Source: Flavobacteriales bacterium (lineage in GTDB: Bacteria; Bacteroidota; Bacteroidia; Flavobacteriales_F; PHOS-HE28). Taken from it: DNA of 64,000 nt. A program made the translations under genes and the position numbers. Location of the stretch: the NCBI GenBank assembly GCA_016712535.1, contig JADJQW010000003.1:389001-453000 (forward strand), read 5' to 3'. Shown piece after piece: positions 45,424 through 53,302 of the stretch (position 1 is the first letter of the stretch; each line of letters starts with the position of its first letter). The notes under the pieces are model-generated. The model searched no databases, had not been told where the DNA came from, and was given only the letters and a program-made list of their open reading frames with translations.

Positions 45424-45538
45424 AACGGGCCTGCGCTTGCCGCAGGCCGCCTTTCGTGATCTTGTTCCTGGACGAAGTGTTCATCGCTTCAACGGGAGTT
45501 GTCACCGGGACGAGGGCGGCTTGCGGCAAGAGCATGTT
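45424..45538. repeat. attC-like recombination site B
   Basis: 115 bp, AAC to GTT. Left arm GGCCTGCGCTTGCCGCAGGC and right arm GGCGGCTTGCGGCAAGAGC pair imperfectly. The border before AAC (GCCGCTGACCCAT) is complementary to the sequence following GTT in site A. The border after GTT (AGCGGTA) matches site C. The TAA stop of the TPR gene overlaps this site's GTT on the opposite strand. Confidence 0.8.
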
Positions 45539-46232
45539 AGCGGTAGTTGTTCCTTTCTTTAAACCTTTCAAAGGACACTTGATCATCCTCCGTCAGCAGT
45601 AGGTTTTCTTCCATGTACTGGAGATAATGATCACCTAGTTCTTTGTTACCTGAGCGGAAATGCCCATGGATCAAGTTCCCAATGTTCCGCCGGTTGAGGG
45701 AATCCATCTGGAAGGCTCTAGTGCAATACTCAACGCTCTCGGCATTGCGCTCTAGCTCTAATAGGATGAATCCTTTATTAGCCAGCGTATGGAAGTCATT
45801 GGGACAAAGTCTTTCAGCAATATCTGTTGCCGATAGCGCATTAAGATGATTCTGAGTTTTTAGCTCAGCTATACCTAAGTTGTAGAAGGAGTAGGCCACG
45901 GTCGAATCTAGAAAGCACGCCCGCAAGAGTGCAGACGTTGCGACCGAGAGGTTCCCTTTCAAAATATGATACGCCGCGTAACGATTGTAGTATTCAACGC
46001 TGTCTTGGTATTCCGCTCCGGCGAGAAAGTCAAATCCCACAGGGTTTTGAAGCATGTCATCAGCTGATGAAAGTTCCTTGAAAATGTTTGGATCAGAAAC
46101 ACTTAAACGATGGAGGCAGGCTCTGTCCGGGTCAAGGGTGGTAAGAGCTAGAGCAGTCGGCTCTGTTCCAGTATAGGAGCAGGACAAACCTAACGTGGCC
46201 GCTATCCAGATTTTCCAGAGACTTGCTTGCAT
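45537..46232 (-). CDS. TPR-repeat lipoprotein (cassette gene)
   Basis: 231 residues from ATG 46232 with a lipoprotein signal (MQASLWKIWIAATLGLSC, Cys at residue 18). TPR-like helices follow: YSFYNLGIAELKTQNHLNAL and LANKGFILLELERNAESVEY. It is probably outer-membrane anchored, with a protein-interaction role; no specific function can be named. The ATG lies 15 bases after the cassette border (GTTAGCGGTAATTC on the minus strand) and its stop overlaps site B, the classic compact cassette layout. AT-rich compared with the chromosome. Confidence 0.72.
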   Translation of the reverse strand: MQASLWKIWIAATLGLSCSYTGTEPTALALTTLDPDRACLHRLSVSDPNIFKELSSADDMLQNPVGFDFLAGAEYQDSVEYYNRYAAYHILKGNLSVATSALLRACFLDSTVAYSFYNLGIAELKTQNHLNALSATDIAERLCPNDFHTLANKGFILLELERNAESVEYCTRAFQMDSLNRRNIGNLIHGHFRSGNKELGDHYLQYMEENLLLTEDDQVSFERFKERNNYR

Positions 46233-46247
46233 TTTTGAATTACCGCT

Positions 46248-46370
46248 AACGGTTTCGGGCTTTGCGTTGGTGGGCTTTTGAAACCGAAAACTGTCTGCCA
46301 GCACCAACGTTTATTAATTGCTCAAATGTTTCTATTCGCACTGTCCGCCCACTAACGCAAAACCCGTGTT
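46248..46370. repeat. attC-like recombination site C
   Basis: 123 bp, AAC to GTT. Left arm GGGCTTTGCGTTGGTGGGC pairs with right arm GCCCACTAACGCAAAACCC. The left border (TTACCGCT) is complementary to the right border of site B (AGCGGTAG); the right border (ATGTGCGGTTTTA) is complementary to the left border of site D at 13 of 16 including GTT. Confidence 0.8.
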
Positions 46371-46380
46371 ATGTGCGGTT

Positions 46381-47133
46381 TTATTTGTTTAGTAGATAAG
46401 TCCTTTCCCATATTTTGTGGTTTGATTGATGCTCGTTTCCGTCATAGAAGACCTTTACTCTCAGCGTGTCTCCCGAAATTCTTCTATGCCAAAGGAAAGT
46501 GTGTCTATTACCACTAAAGTCAGTTTTTTCATTATAAGCTGTTGGTATATATTTGAGCAAAGTGTCGCGTAGATTCATCTCTATTTTTAATTGTCTGTCC
46601 ATTACATAAAAGTCTTGGTCGCCACGGATTAAAAGTTTGCCATTATGTAAACTTGTGAATGGTTCGTCGTAACCAGACATTGTCCTTGGCTTGTTAAATA
46701 GAACAGAATTAGTTTTTCCCGCAGTCAGCAATCGTAGGGTGTCATTTTTGAAACTGAAAACTGAATTGTCAGACAGGTCTGTTACTTGGAAGTCAATTAA
46801 ATTGCCGTCAACAAAATTCTCTTGTCGCCACTTGATACTATCTTTTGTAAAATATTCTGTCAAACCATGTCGTTGTCCAGCTTTATAGTTTGCAATACTT
46901 TCAAGTTCTCCTGTGGTGTAAAAAGTTTTTACTAAACCGTCCCAAAGGCAGTCTTTAACCGTGCCTATTGTTCGTAGTTTGCCATTGTCGTGGTAGTATT
47001 TTCTCTCACCATTTGCCGGTCCATTTCCATCACATGGACCAAAGTCAAATGGATTAAAAAGCAATAGTCGAAGAAAATACAGTCCGACCATAACAAAAAA
47101 AATTATGGATGATATGATGATTAATTTTCTCAT
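46381..47133 (-). CDS. MORN/YwqK-type membrane-anchored protein (cassette gene)
   Basis: 250 residues. An N-terminal membrane anchor (LIIISSIIFFVMVGLYFLRLL) is followed by at least three MORN-variant repeats of the YwqK type (GERKYYHDNGKLRTIG, GLVKTFYTTGELESIA, GLTEYFTKDSIKW). YwqK-like proteins are annotated as antitoxin-like in Bacteroidota, but no toxin gene is adjacent, so an immunity role is only a guess. The C-terminal ~120 residues are unassigned. The ATG is 17 bases from the cassette border. Strongly AT-rich, with codon usage unlike the chromosome. Confidence 0.72.
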   Translation of the reverse strand: MRKLIIISSIIFFVMVGLYFLRLLLFNPFDFGPCDGNGPANGERKYYHDNGKLRTIGTVKDCLWDGLVKTFYTTGELESIANYKAGQRHGLTEYFTKDSIKWRQENFVDGNLIDFQVTDLSDNSVFSFKNDTLRLLTAGKTNSVLFNKPRTMSGYDEPFTSLHNGKLLIRGDQDFYVMDRQLKIEMNLRDTLLKYIPTAYNEKTDFSGNRHTFLWHRRISGDTLRVKVFYDGNEHQSNHKIWERTYLLNK

Positions 47134-47150
47134 TCCTTAAAATGGCATAT

Positions 47151-47274
47151 AACGTTTTGGGTATTTGCGAAGGCACGGTATTTGAAAAACGTCAGCTAAA
47201 TATAAGCACAAAAGTTGATAGATGCACAACTGTTCAATTACTTCCGTCAGCCGTGCTTTTGCAAATACCTTGTT
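47151..47274. repeat. attC-like recombination site D
   Basis: 124 bp, AAC to GTT. Left arm GGGTATTTGCGAAGGCACGG and right arm CCGTGCTTTTGCAAATACC pair with few bulges. The border before AAC (TAAAATGGCATAT) is complementary to that after GTT in site C; the border after GTT (AGCGGT) is complementary to the left border of the recombinase-proximal site. Confidence 0.8.
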
Positions 47275-47366
47275 AGCGGTTCGGGCTTTTGCTAATGCCA
47301 AAAGGTCAATACCGAAGTATTAACCTTTGTCCTGAAAATATTTCACGTTGACTTATTTCTTTACAC

Positions 47367-48224
47367 TCAGCATTCCTTGTGTTCCAAATTTGTGTAAAGT
47401 CCTGTCATTATTTGCTCGTGGTGTTCATTATATTTTTGGATATGTTCTGCCATACCAATAAAATCAACTGCCTTACGGAATGGTTTTTCGCCTTTGGGTT
47501 TTTCAAGAAGTTCGGCATAAGCGTCTGCCACTTTTTGAGGGTCTTGTTGCGGATTGTTCTTTAAAACATTCTCAAAATTTTGAAGTGCTATTTCAGGCAC
47601 TTTTGCAAAATCGCCATAAGCGGCTTCTCTACTTTTGTCGCTTGGCTTTATTAGATTTTCGTTAAATGAAGTTGGGTATCCTCCCGGCTCTACAATGCAA
47701 TTTTCAATTCCGAAACCAGAAAGTTCTACCCTGTAATTTTCTGCTAGAGCTTCCAATGCCCATTTTGAAGCCTGATAAGCTCCGTAAAATGGCAAGGCTA
47801 TTCTGCCAAGCAAGCTTGAAGTATAAACAATCAAACCGTCCTTCTTTTCACGGAAGTAGGGAACCACAGCCCTGTTCATTCGCTGAACGCCAAAGACATT
47901 GATGTCAAATACTTTTTGAAAATCAGCAGGGGTAAAGAACTCCTGCATTCCAAGAACACCCAAGCCCGCATTGTTTATCAAAACATCCAAGCCATCAAGG
48001 TCTGTAATAGCTTTTTGTACTCCGTTGTTTACGCTTGTGTCATCTGTAACATCAATCTCGATGATTTTCGCACCTGCTTTCCTCAGTTCGTCAGCAACGT
48101 TTTTGTTTTTACCGTGAATGTCACGCATTGAAGCAGCTACCTGATGCCCTTTTTGTAATAGTGTCAATACGGTTAATTTTCCAAACCCACCACTTGCACC
48201 TGTAATTAATATTTTCTTTGCCAT
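47367..48224 (-). CDS. Short-chain dehydrogenase/reductase (cassette gene)
   Basis: 285 residues. TGASGGFG (8-15) is the Rossmann glycine motif, NNAG (84-87) stabilises the fold, and Ser137-Tyr150-Lys154 (YTSSLLG, YQASK) is the catalytic triad. It is an NAD(P)H-dependent reductase or dehydrogenase of unknown substrate. An AraC-type regulator lies 68 bases upstream on the same strand, a common arrangement in Bacteroidota, so the regulator may control it. ATG 48224 was chosen over 48257 to give the usual start (MAKKILITG). AT-rich. Confidence 0.88.
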   Translation of the reverse strand: MAKKILITGASGGFGKLTVLTLLQKGHQVAASMRDIHGKNKNVADELRKAGAKIIEIDVTDDTSVNNGVQKAITDLDGLDVLINNAGLGVLGMQEFFTPADFQKVFDINVFGVQRMNRAVVPYFREKKDGLIVYTSSLLGRIALPFYGAYQASKWALEALAENYRVELSGFGIENCIVEPGGYPTSFNENLIKPSDKSREAAYGDFAKVPEIALQNFENVLKNNPQQDPQKVADAYAELLEKPKGEKPFRKAVDFIGMAEHIQKYNEHHEQIMTGLYTNLEHKEC

Positions 48225-48292
48225 AATCTTTTTGCATTTGTTGATGCAAAGTTGCAAATAAAGGATGGTCTTGTTATGGTGAGAAGTTCCTA

Positions 48293-48688
48293 TTATTTGG
48301 TGTGAAGTTCAGTTCTTGAATTTAGCTCACGAAACTGTTTAGGAGTTTTGCCTTCATAACTTTTGAAAAATTTGGTGAAGTTGGAAGGGTCGAAAGTCAG
48401 TGTCTGTGCGATATGTGAAATTGTGTTGTTAGTTGTGAGCAAAAGTTCTTTAGAAATTACCATAAGCCGTTCTTCATAAATATCACAGGGAGATTTTCCC
48501 AATACTTCCTGAATAGTGTTGCTTAAATGCTTAGGACTTACAAACAACAACTCCGCTAAATCCTTTATTTCGAAAGTCTTCTCAGCTTTTCCGTTTTTAA
48601 GGTCGGTCAAATGTTTGTCAAGCTCTTGAAGATATTGGGAAACTATCTCCTTTTGTCTAACCGATGCTGTATTATTTTTAATTGTCAT
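48293..48688 (-). CDS. AraC-family transcriptional regulator, short form (cassette gene)
   Basis: 131 residues. The C-terminal ~95 residues are the double helix-turn-helix AraC domain (LAELLFVSPKHLSNTIQEVLGKSP, read here as LLFVSPKHLSNTIQ and HIAQTLTFDPSNFTKFFK). The N-terminal sensing domain is nearly absent, so it may act without a small-molecule ligand. It shares the first cassette with the SDR gene and probably controls it. TAAACTTTG just before the ATG (about 48692-48700, minus strand) resembles a -7 element inside the cassette. Confidence 0.82.
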   Translation of the reverse strand: MTIKNNTASVRQKEIVSQYLQELDKHLTDLKNGKAEKTFEIKDLAELLFVSPKHLSNTIQEVLGKSPCDIYEERLMVISKELLLTTNNTISHIAQTLTFDPSNFTKFFKSYEGKTPKQFRELNSRTELHTK

Positions 48689-48733
48689 ACTGTCAAAGTT
48701 TATGTTGTAGAGTGTCGTCAGAGCCTGACCGCT

Positions 48734-48830
48734 AACTGATCATATCCGCATTGCGGATATTTCCAGACTTGTGTGGAGGCTCTTATTGCGCATATCGTTC
48801 CACCTGGGTTGGTATTCCGCAATAGGACAA
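48734..48830. other. Candidate attI-like region beside the recombinase
   Basis: Begins AAC 48734-48736, whose outer border is complementary to the right border of site D. It continues with a 19-bp near-perfect palindrome, ATATCCGCA-T-TGCGGATAT, at 48742-48760, and with TATTGCG at 48784-48790 facing CGCAATA at 48818-48824. It differs in sequence from sites A-D, is intergenic, and touches the recombinase stop codon. The ATTGCG-type motifs may be recombinase binding sites. Confidence 0.55.
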
Positions 48831-50042
48831 TCACAGGTCCAGGTCATCGAGCGGGCTGCGGATCTTGCCAAGGGCTTTGGTGCTTACGTGGGTGTAGATC
48901 TCTGTGGTCTTGCTGGAGCTGTGCCCCAACAGGGCCTGAATGTAGCGCAGGTCGGTTCCCTTTTCCAAAAGGTGGGTGGCGAAGCTGTGCCGAAGGGTAT
49001 GAACGGTGGCCGGCTTGGTGATGCCGGCGTTCTCTCGAGCACGATGGAAGATGGCTTGCACGCTTCGTGGTGAGTAAGGCCCGCCATCAGGGCCTTCGAA
49101 CAGGTGCCGTTCGGGCTTGTACTGGATGAGGTATTCATCCACGATGGCCAGTGCTTTCCGGCTCAGGAGGGTGATGCGGTCCTTGTTGCCCTTGCCGCAC
49201 CTTACAACCAATTGCCCGCGTTCCACAGCGAGGTCACGCCGTTCCAGGGCGATGAGCTCACTTAGCCGCAGGCCAGATGAATAGATCAGCATGAGGATGC
49301 ACCGATGCTTCAAGTTGTCGACGCTGCGGAGCAGCGCTGCTACTTCTTCTTCGCTGAGCACAGTAGGCAGTTTCCGCTCTGAGCGCGGCCGCTCGATGAA
49401 GGTGACCCGATTGGCATCGCCCAGCACGTTCATGTAGTAGTAACGGATGGCGTTCACCGCCTGGTTCAGTGTGCTGTTGCTCACTTTTCGTTCCGTTGCC
49501 AGATGGTGCTGGAAGGCTTCGATGTCCTCCGTGCGGATGTCGTTGGGATGCTTGTTCGTGAAGTGCAGGAATAGCTGCCTGGCGGCGCCTAGGTAAACCT
49601 GGATGCTCCGCGGGCTGTAGCGTGCCACCTCCAGCTTGCGGCGCATGGCGTTCAGCGCGGCTTCTTGCACACTTGTGAGGGAACCCGCTCCCCGTGCGGC
49701 TTTCGGTGCTTGTGCGGTTGCGGGAATCGGCTTCTTTGCACTGGCGGGTTTGCTGGTGGGCTTCACGCTTGAATTCGACGCTGACGCATCGGGCTTCTTG
49801 CGCAGGCCGTTCATGTCCACCCACGCCAAGCCCTTGAATGCCGCGAAAATGGCTTGCAGATGCTCCGGTGAGTTGGGTGTGTGCCAGCACCGATGCGTGT
49901 TGCTCCATTTCGCTCCCGACTTCTTGGCTGCCGCGATGAGCGACGCTTCATAGGGGAAGCGCAAGGCGATCCTCCGCTGCGATTCATGCATCAGGTGCTC
50001 CAGCACCACAGGCTGTTTGCCGCTGACGATTTTCTTGTCCAT
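48831..50042 (-). CDS. Tyrosine recombinase with N-terminal extra domain, array-associated
   Basis: 403 residues. Residues ~20-70 form a small domain (ALRFPYEASLIAAA, KWSNTHRCWHTP) seen in Bacteroidota recombinases; ~75-120 is a Pro/Ala/Lys linker; ~125-215 is the SAM-like core-binding domain. The catalytic domain has Arg259 (SGLRLSEL), Lys284/287, His348 and Arg351 (HTLRHSFATHLL), His374 (LLGHSS) and nucleophile Tyr383. The C-terminus (ITKPATVHTLRHSF ... IRSPLDDL) resembles integron IntI proteins, but the IntI-specific insertion before HxxR is absent. ATG 50042 was chosen because TACCTTGC (50052-50059) lies just before it. The gene's 3' end faces the array. Confidence 0.85.
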   Translation of the reverse strand: MDKKIVSGKQPVVLEHLMHESQRRIALRFPYEASLIAAAKKSGAKWSNTHRCWHTPNSPEHLQAIFAAFKGLAWVDMNGLRKKPDASASNSSVKPTSKPASAKKPIPATAQAPKAARGAGSLTSVQEAALNAMRRKLEVARYSPRSIQVYLGAARQLFLHFTNKHPNDIRTEDIEAFQHHLATERKVSNSTLNQAVNAIRYYYMNVLGDANRVTFIERPRSERKLPTVLSEEEVAALLRSVDNLKHRCILMLIYSSGLRLSELIALERRDLAVERGQLVVRCGKGNKDRITLLSRKALAIVDEYLIQYKPERHLFEGPDGGPYSPRSVQAIFHRARENAGITKPATVHTLRHSFATHLLEKGTDLRYIQALLGHSSSKTTEIYTHVSTKALGKIRSPLDDLDL

Positions 50043-50051
50043 CACGAAGAG

Positions 50052-50059
50052 GCAAGGTA
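50052..50059 (-). promoter_or_regulatory. -7-like box of the recombinase gene
   Basis: TACCTTGC on the minus strand, 9 bases upstream of the ATG at 50042. It excludes the longer frame from 50102 as start. Confidence 0.4.
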
Positions 50060-50072
50060 GGATCTTCGCCGC

Positions 50073-50768
50073 GTGTTCCGGTTCAAGCAGTTCACCATCC
50101 ACCAGGACCGCTGCGCCCTGAAGGTGGGCACCGATGCGGTGATCTTCGGCGCGTGGGTGGACTACGATGATGCGAAGCGGATCCTCGACATCGGCACGGG
50201 AACCGGCGTGCTGGCGCTGATCGCCGCACAGCGCAATGCCTCAGCGCAAGTGCATGCCGTGGAGATCGATGACGGCTCCGCTGCACAGGCCGCCGAGAAT
50301 GCCGCTGCTTCGCCATGGGCCGATCGCATCCGCGTGCATCGCATGGATGTGCGGCGCATGAAGAGCGATGCGCCCTTCGACCTGATCCTGTGCAATCCGC
50401 CGTACTACAGCGGCACTGCCCCAGCCAACGAGGAACGCGGACGTGTGGCCAAGCACGGTGCGGAGCTCGCGTTCGATGAACTGCTTCGCTGCGTGCGTGA
50501 TTCGCTTGCTCCAACCGGGCACTTCGCGGTGATCATTCCTTCCGATCGCGAAGCGGAGTTCGTTGCGCTGAGCGCAGCGCTGGAACTGTTCCCTGCGCGA
50601 CGGTGCCTGCTTCGGTATGTGGCGCACCGGCCACCGAAGCGTGTGCTGCTGGAGCTGCGACGAATGCGCGGTGCATGCGCAGAGGAGGAACTGACCGTTG
50701 AAGGCGAAGGGCCGAAGTCCTTCACGCCCGAGGCGCGCGCCTTGGTGGCCGACTTGATCGATCGCTGA
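50073..50768 (+). CDS. trmN6: tRNA1(Val) adenine(37)-N6-methyltransferase-like protein
   Basis: 231 residues from GTG 50073. FRFKQFTIHQDRCALKVGTDAVIFGAW is the family N-terminus (read as FRFKQFTI and CALKVGTDAVIFGAW), ILDIGTGTGVLAL is the SAM motif, and NPPYYSG holds the NPPY catalytic motif. It methylates N6 of A37 in tRNA1Val. It is divergent from the recombinase (30 bp apart) and convergent with the next gene, their stops forming TGATCA. Confidence 0.88.
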   Translation: MFRFKQFTIHQDRCALKVGTDAVIFGAWVDYDDAKRILDIGTGTGVLALIAAQRNASAQVHAVEIDDGSAAQAAENAAASPWADRIRVHRMDVRRMKSDAPFDLILCNPPYYSGTAPANEERGRVAKHGAELAFDELLRCVRDSLAPTGHFAVIIPSDREAEFVALSAALELFPARRCLLRYVAHRPPKRVLLELRRMRGACAEEELTVEGEGPKSFTPEARALVADLIDR

Positions 50769-52109
50769 TCAAACCTCGACTTCCTCCTCTCGGAACACGA
50801 TGCCGTGCTTCTCCAGCTCGTTGAGGATCGGGTCATAGATCGCGGGCTTCAGCGGCAGCAGGACGCCGCGGTCCTCGAGCTTTCCGTTGAGCACCAGCTT
50901 GCACGCCATGGCGATGGGCAGTCCTACGGTACGCGCCATGGCCGTGTGCGTTCGGTCCTGCCCGATCACGCCGAGCGAGGCCTGCAATTCCTGGTGCTGC
51001 CCTTCGATGCTGTAGCGGAAGCGGTGCCACATCACCACGAGGTCCTTGTCGTCAGGGCCGAGCTTCCACTTCTCTTCGAGCAGGCGCTGCAAGGTGGCGG
51101 CTGGTGATAGGCCCGCTGCGCCGATGGGCTTGTTGCTGAAGAGTTCGAGCCAATCCAGCTTCTCCATCACTTCACCTCGGGGGTCGATGCCCAGCGTTTC
51201 AGTGAGCATGGTCCGTGTGTCGCGTCCAGCAGCGTGCGGAAGGAAGGAGTCCAGGTAGTCGTTGTAGGTGGCGGATTCGGGAAGCTCCATGGCGTAGCTG
51301 TCGTCCGTGCAGCCCAGTTGCACGAAGGTGTTCCAGGCTTCGCAGTAGCCGGCCTTACGCAGGGTGCCGCGCAGCAGGGTGGGGATCTCCTCGAGCCCGT
51401 AGGCCTTGCGGTACTTGAGCGAATCGCGGTTCGCGTAGGCATCGAAATCGCCCAGGTCGGCCACGCTGATGCGCACCGTATCGGTGAAGAGCCGGTGGTA
51501 GGGGATGTACTTCACCTGCCCGTCGCGGATGTACTTCGCCGCGCCGCCCTGCCCGGCCAGGATCACGTTGCGCGGGTTCCAGCTGAATTTGTAGCCCCAT
51601 GGATTGTCGTCGCTCTCGGGCGCCACCAATCCGCCGCAATGGCTCTCGAAGGCTTCCATCCTTCCGCCCTCCGCGCGGATGCGATCGAGGATCCGCATGG
51701 CGCTCATGTGGTCGATGCCCGGGTCGAGGCCCATCTCGTTGAGCACGAGCAGCCCTTTCGCCTTGAAGTCGGCATCCATCGGCCAGAGCGCATCGGGCAC
51801 ATAGCTGGGCGTGATCACGTGCTTGCCGAGCGCGAGGCAATCCTTCAGCACATCCATGTGCATGAAGGCGGGCAGCATGCTGATGATCAGGTCGTGCCGC
51901 GCGATGAGGCTGGCCCGTGCTCCTGCATCCGTGGCATCGAGCGCCGTTCCTTGCGCCACGGCGGGCCCTTCATGCACCATGCGCTGGGCCTGAGCCGCAT
52001 CCTTATCGGCCACGGTGATGCGCCACTCCTGCTGGTCGGCGTGGGTGATCAGGTAATGGATGAGCGATGAGGCGCTGCGGCCCGCTCCGAGGATGAGGAT
52101 CTTGCGCAT
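50769..52109 (-). CDS. Saccharopine dehydrogenase family protein
   Basis: 446 residues. KILILGAGRSASSLIHYL is the Rossmann nucleotide-binding start, and GLDPGIDHMSAMRI and GGLVAPESDDNPWGYKFSW are typical of saccharopine dehydrogenases/reductases. It probably takes part in lysine degradation or synthesis via saccharopine, but the direction and substrates cannot be assigned. It ends back to back with trmN6. Confidence 0.88.
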   Translation of the reverse strand: MRKILILGAGRSASSLIHYLITHADQQEWRITVADKDAAQAQRMVHEGPAVAQGTALDATDAGARASLIARHDLIISMLPAFMHMDVLKDCLALGKHVITPSYVPDALWPMDADFKAKGLLVLNEMGLDPGIDHMSAMRILDRIRAEGGRMEAFESHCGGLVAPESDDNPWGYKFSWNPRNVILAGQGGAAKYIRDGQVKYIPYHRLFTDTVRISVADLGDFDAYANRDSLKYRKAYGLEEIPTLLRGTLRKAGYCEAWNTFVQLGCTDDSYAMELPESATYNDYLDSFLPHAAGRDTRTMLTETLGIDPRGEVMEKLDWLELFSNKPIGAAGLSPAATLQRLLEEKWKLGPDDKDLVVMWHRFRYSIEGQHQELQASLGVIGQDRTHTAMARTVGLPIAMACKLVLNGKLEDRGVLLPLKPAIYDPILNELEKHGIVFREEEVEV

Positions 52110-52239
52110 GTCGGCTAGGGCGCGAAGATGCGAAGCGCCCGTTGCCTACATGTGGTCAGCCTCATCAGCGCTTCGTGGCATACCCGTTGCCTTCGTCGGT
52201 CACGAACTACATTCGCGAACCCGAAAAACACCCTTTCCC

Positions 52240-53271
52240 ATGAGCAAGCTCTCCGCTCTTCTCCTCGCCGCCTTGATGGCCCCTGTGGCGGCCTTCTCCC
52301 AGACCTGCGACCTGGTCTTCTTCACCGACGATGGCGCCAAGTTCACCCTCATCATCGATGGTGACGTGAAGAATGCCGCACCCGCCTCACGCGTGGTGGC
52401 CACCGGTATCCGCAACGAGACGCCCCTCTGCGTCGTGAAATTCGAGGACCAGTCGATTCCTGAGGTGAAGCAGAGCGGCTGGTTCACCATGGGCAAGGAG
52501 AGCACGATCCTGATCACCACCAACAAGAAGGGCCAGCGCGTATTCCGTCCGCAGGGAGAAGCCGAATTGGGCACGGCCGCTCGATCCGAGCCTGTGAAGC
52601 CGAAGCCCACTGAGTTCGTTGAGGACAAGCCTGCGCAAGCGAGGCCCGCCAACACGGTGCAGCAGGATGCGGCTGTGGGCGGAGTGCAGCAGTCGACCAC
52701 GGTCACCGTGGTGGAGGAAGGCGGCGGCACGGGCACCGGGGAGAACGTGAACATGAGCATCGGCATCAACGGGGTGGGCATCAACATGAATGTGGGCGTG
52801 ACCGACGGCACCACCAACCAGACCACGCGCACCACCACCACCACGCGCACCACCACGACCACCACCACCACGGGCACCGTATCCGCCGATCCGGTTGCAC
52901 CAGCCAGCAAACCGGCCATGAAGCCCGCACCCGTGGAAGAGCCGTACCGCATGCCCGGCTACAGCGGACCCGTGGGCTGCCCCATGCACATGAGCGGAAC
53001 CGAGTTCGCCGATGCGAAGACGAGCATCGAGAGCAAGGGCTTCGAGGAGACCAAGCTCACCCTGGCCAAGCAGATCGGTCGTGATCGTTGCTTCACCACC
53101 GAGCAGGTGAAGGGCATCATGGGCGTGTTCAGCTTCGAGGAGAGCAAGCTCGATTTCGCCAAGTTCGCCTACGACCGCACGCACGACATCGGCAATTACT
53201 ACAAGGTGAACGACGCCTTCTCCTTCAGCAGCAGCATCGACGACCTGAACGAGTTCATCCAATCACGCTAA
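52240..53271 (+). CDS. DUF4476 secreted protein with Thr-rich region
   Basis: 343 residues: signal peptide (SALLLAALMAPVAAFSQ); an N-terminal ~100-residue domain; a low-complexity region with Gly/Asn and then long Thr/Arg tracts (about 52810-52880); and a C-terminal DUF4476 domain (FADAKTSIESKGFEE, KGIMGVFSFEESKLDFA). DUF4476 has no known function. Likely periplasmic or surface exposed. ATG 52240 starts the signal peptide; TACATTCG precedes it by ~25 bases. It leads a cluster with CsgG- and LPP20-type lipoproteins. Confidence 0.82.
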   Translation: MSKLSALLLAALMAPVAAFSQTCDLVFFTDDGAKFTLIIDGDVKNAAPASRVVATGIRNETPLCVVKFEDQSIPEVKQSGWFTMGKESTILITTNKKGQRVFRPQGEAELGTAARSEPVKPKPTEFVEDKPAQARPANTVQQDAAVGGVQQSTTVTVVEEGGGTGTGENVNMSIGINGVGINMNVGVTDGTTNQTTRTTTTTRTTTTTTTTGTVSADPVAPASKPAMKPAPVEEPYRMPGYSGPVGCPMHMSGTEFADAKTSIESKGFEETKLTLAKQIGRDRCFTTEQVKGIMGVFSFEESKLDFAKFAYDRTHDIGNYYKVNDAFSFSSSIDDLNEFIQSR

Positions 53272-53302
53272 AGCGGGCTCCTCGCGCATCAGGGCATTCA
53301 TC

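Noticed and set aside
45326..45586. 86-residue minus-strand ORF with MLLPQAALVPVTT and a basic tail
   Set aside because: It lies across attC-like site B and the end of the TPR gene in another frame; its composition reflects the repeat. No family or ribosome-binding site.
46381..47133. YwqK-like protein as part of a toxin-antitoxin pair
   Set aside because: No candidate toxin gene sits in the same cassette; the annotation rests on the MORN repeats only.
48742..48760. The ATATCCGCA palindrome as an operator for the AraC regulator
   Set aside because: AraC-type sites are usually direct repeats and it lies upstream of the cassette border on the recombinase side; recombinase binding fits better.
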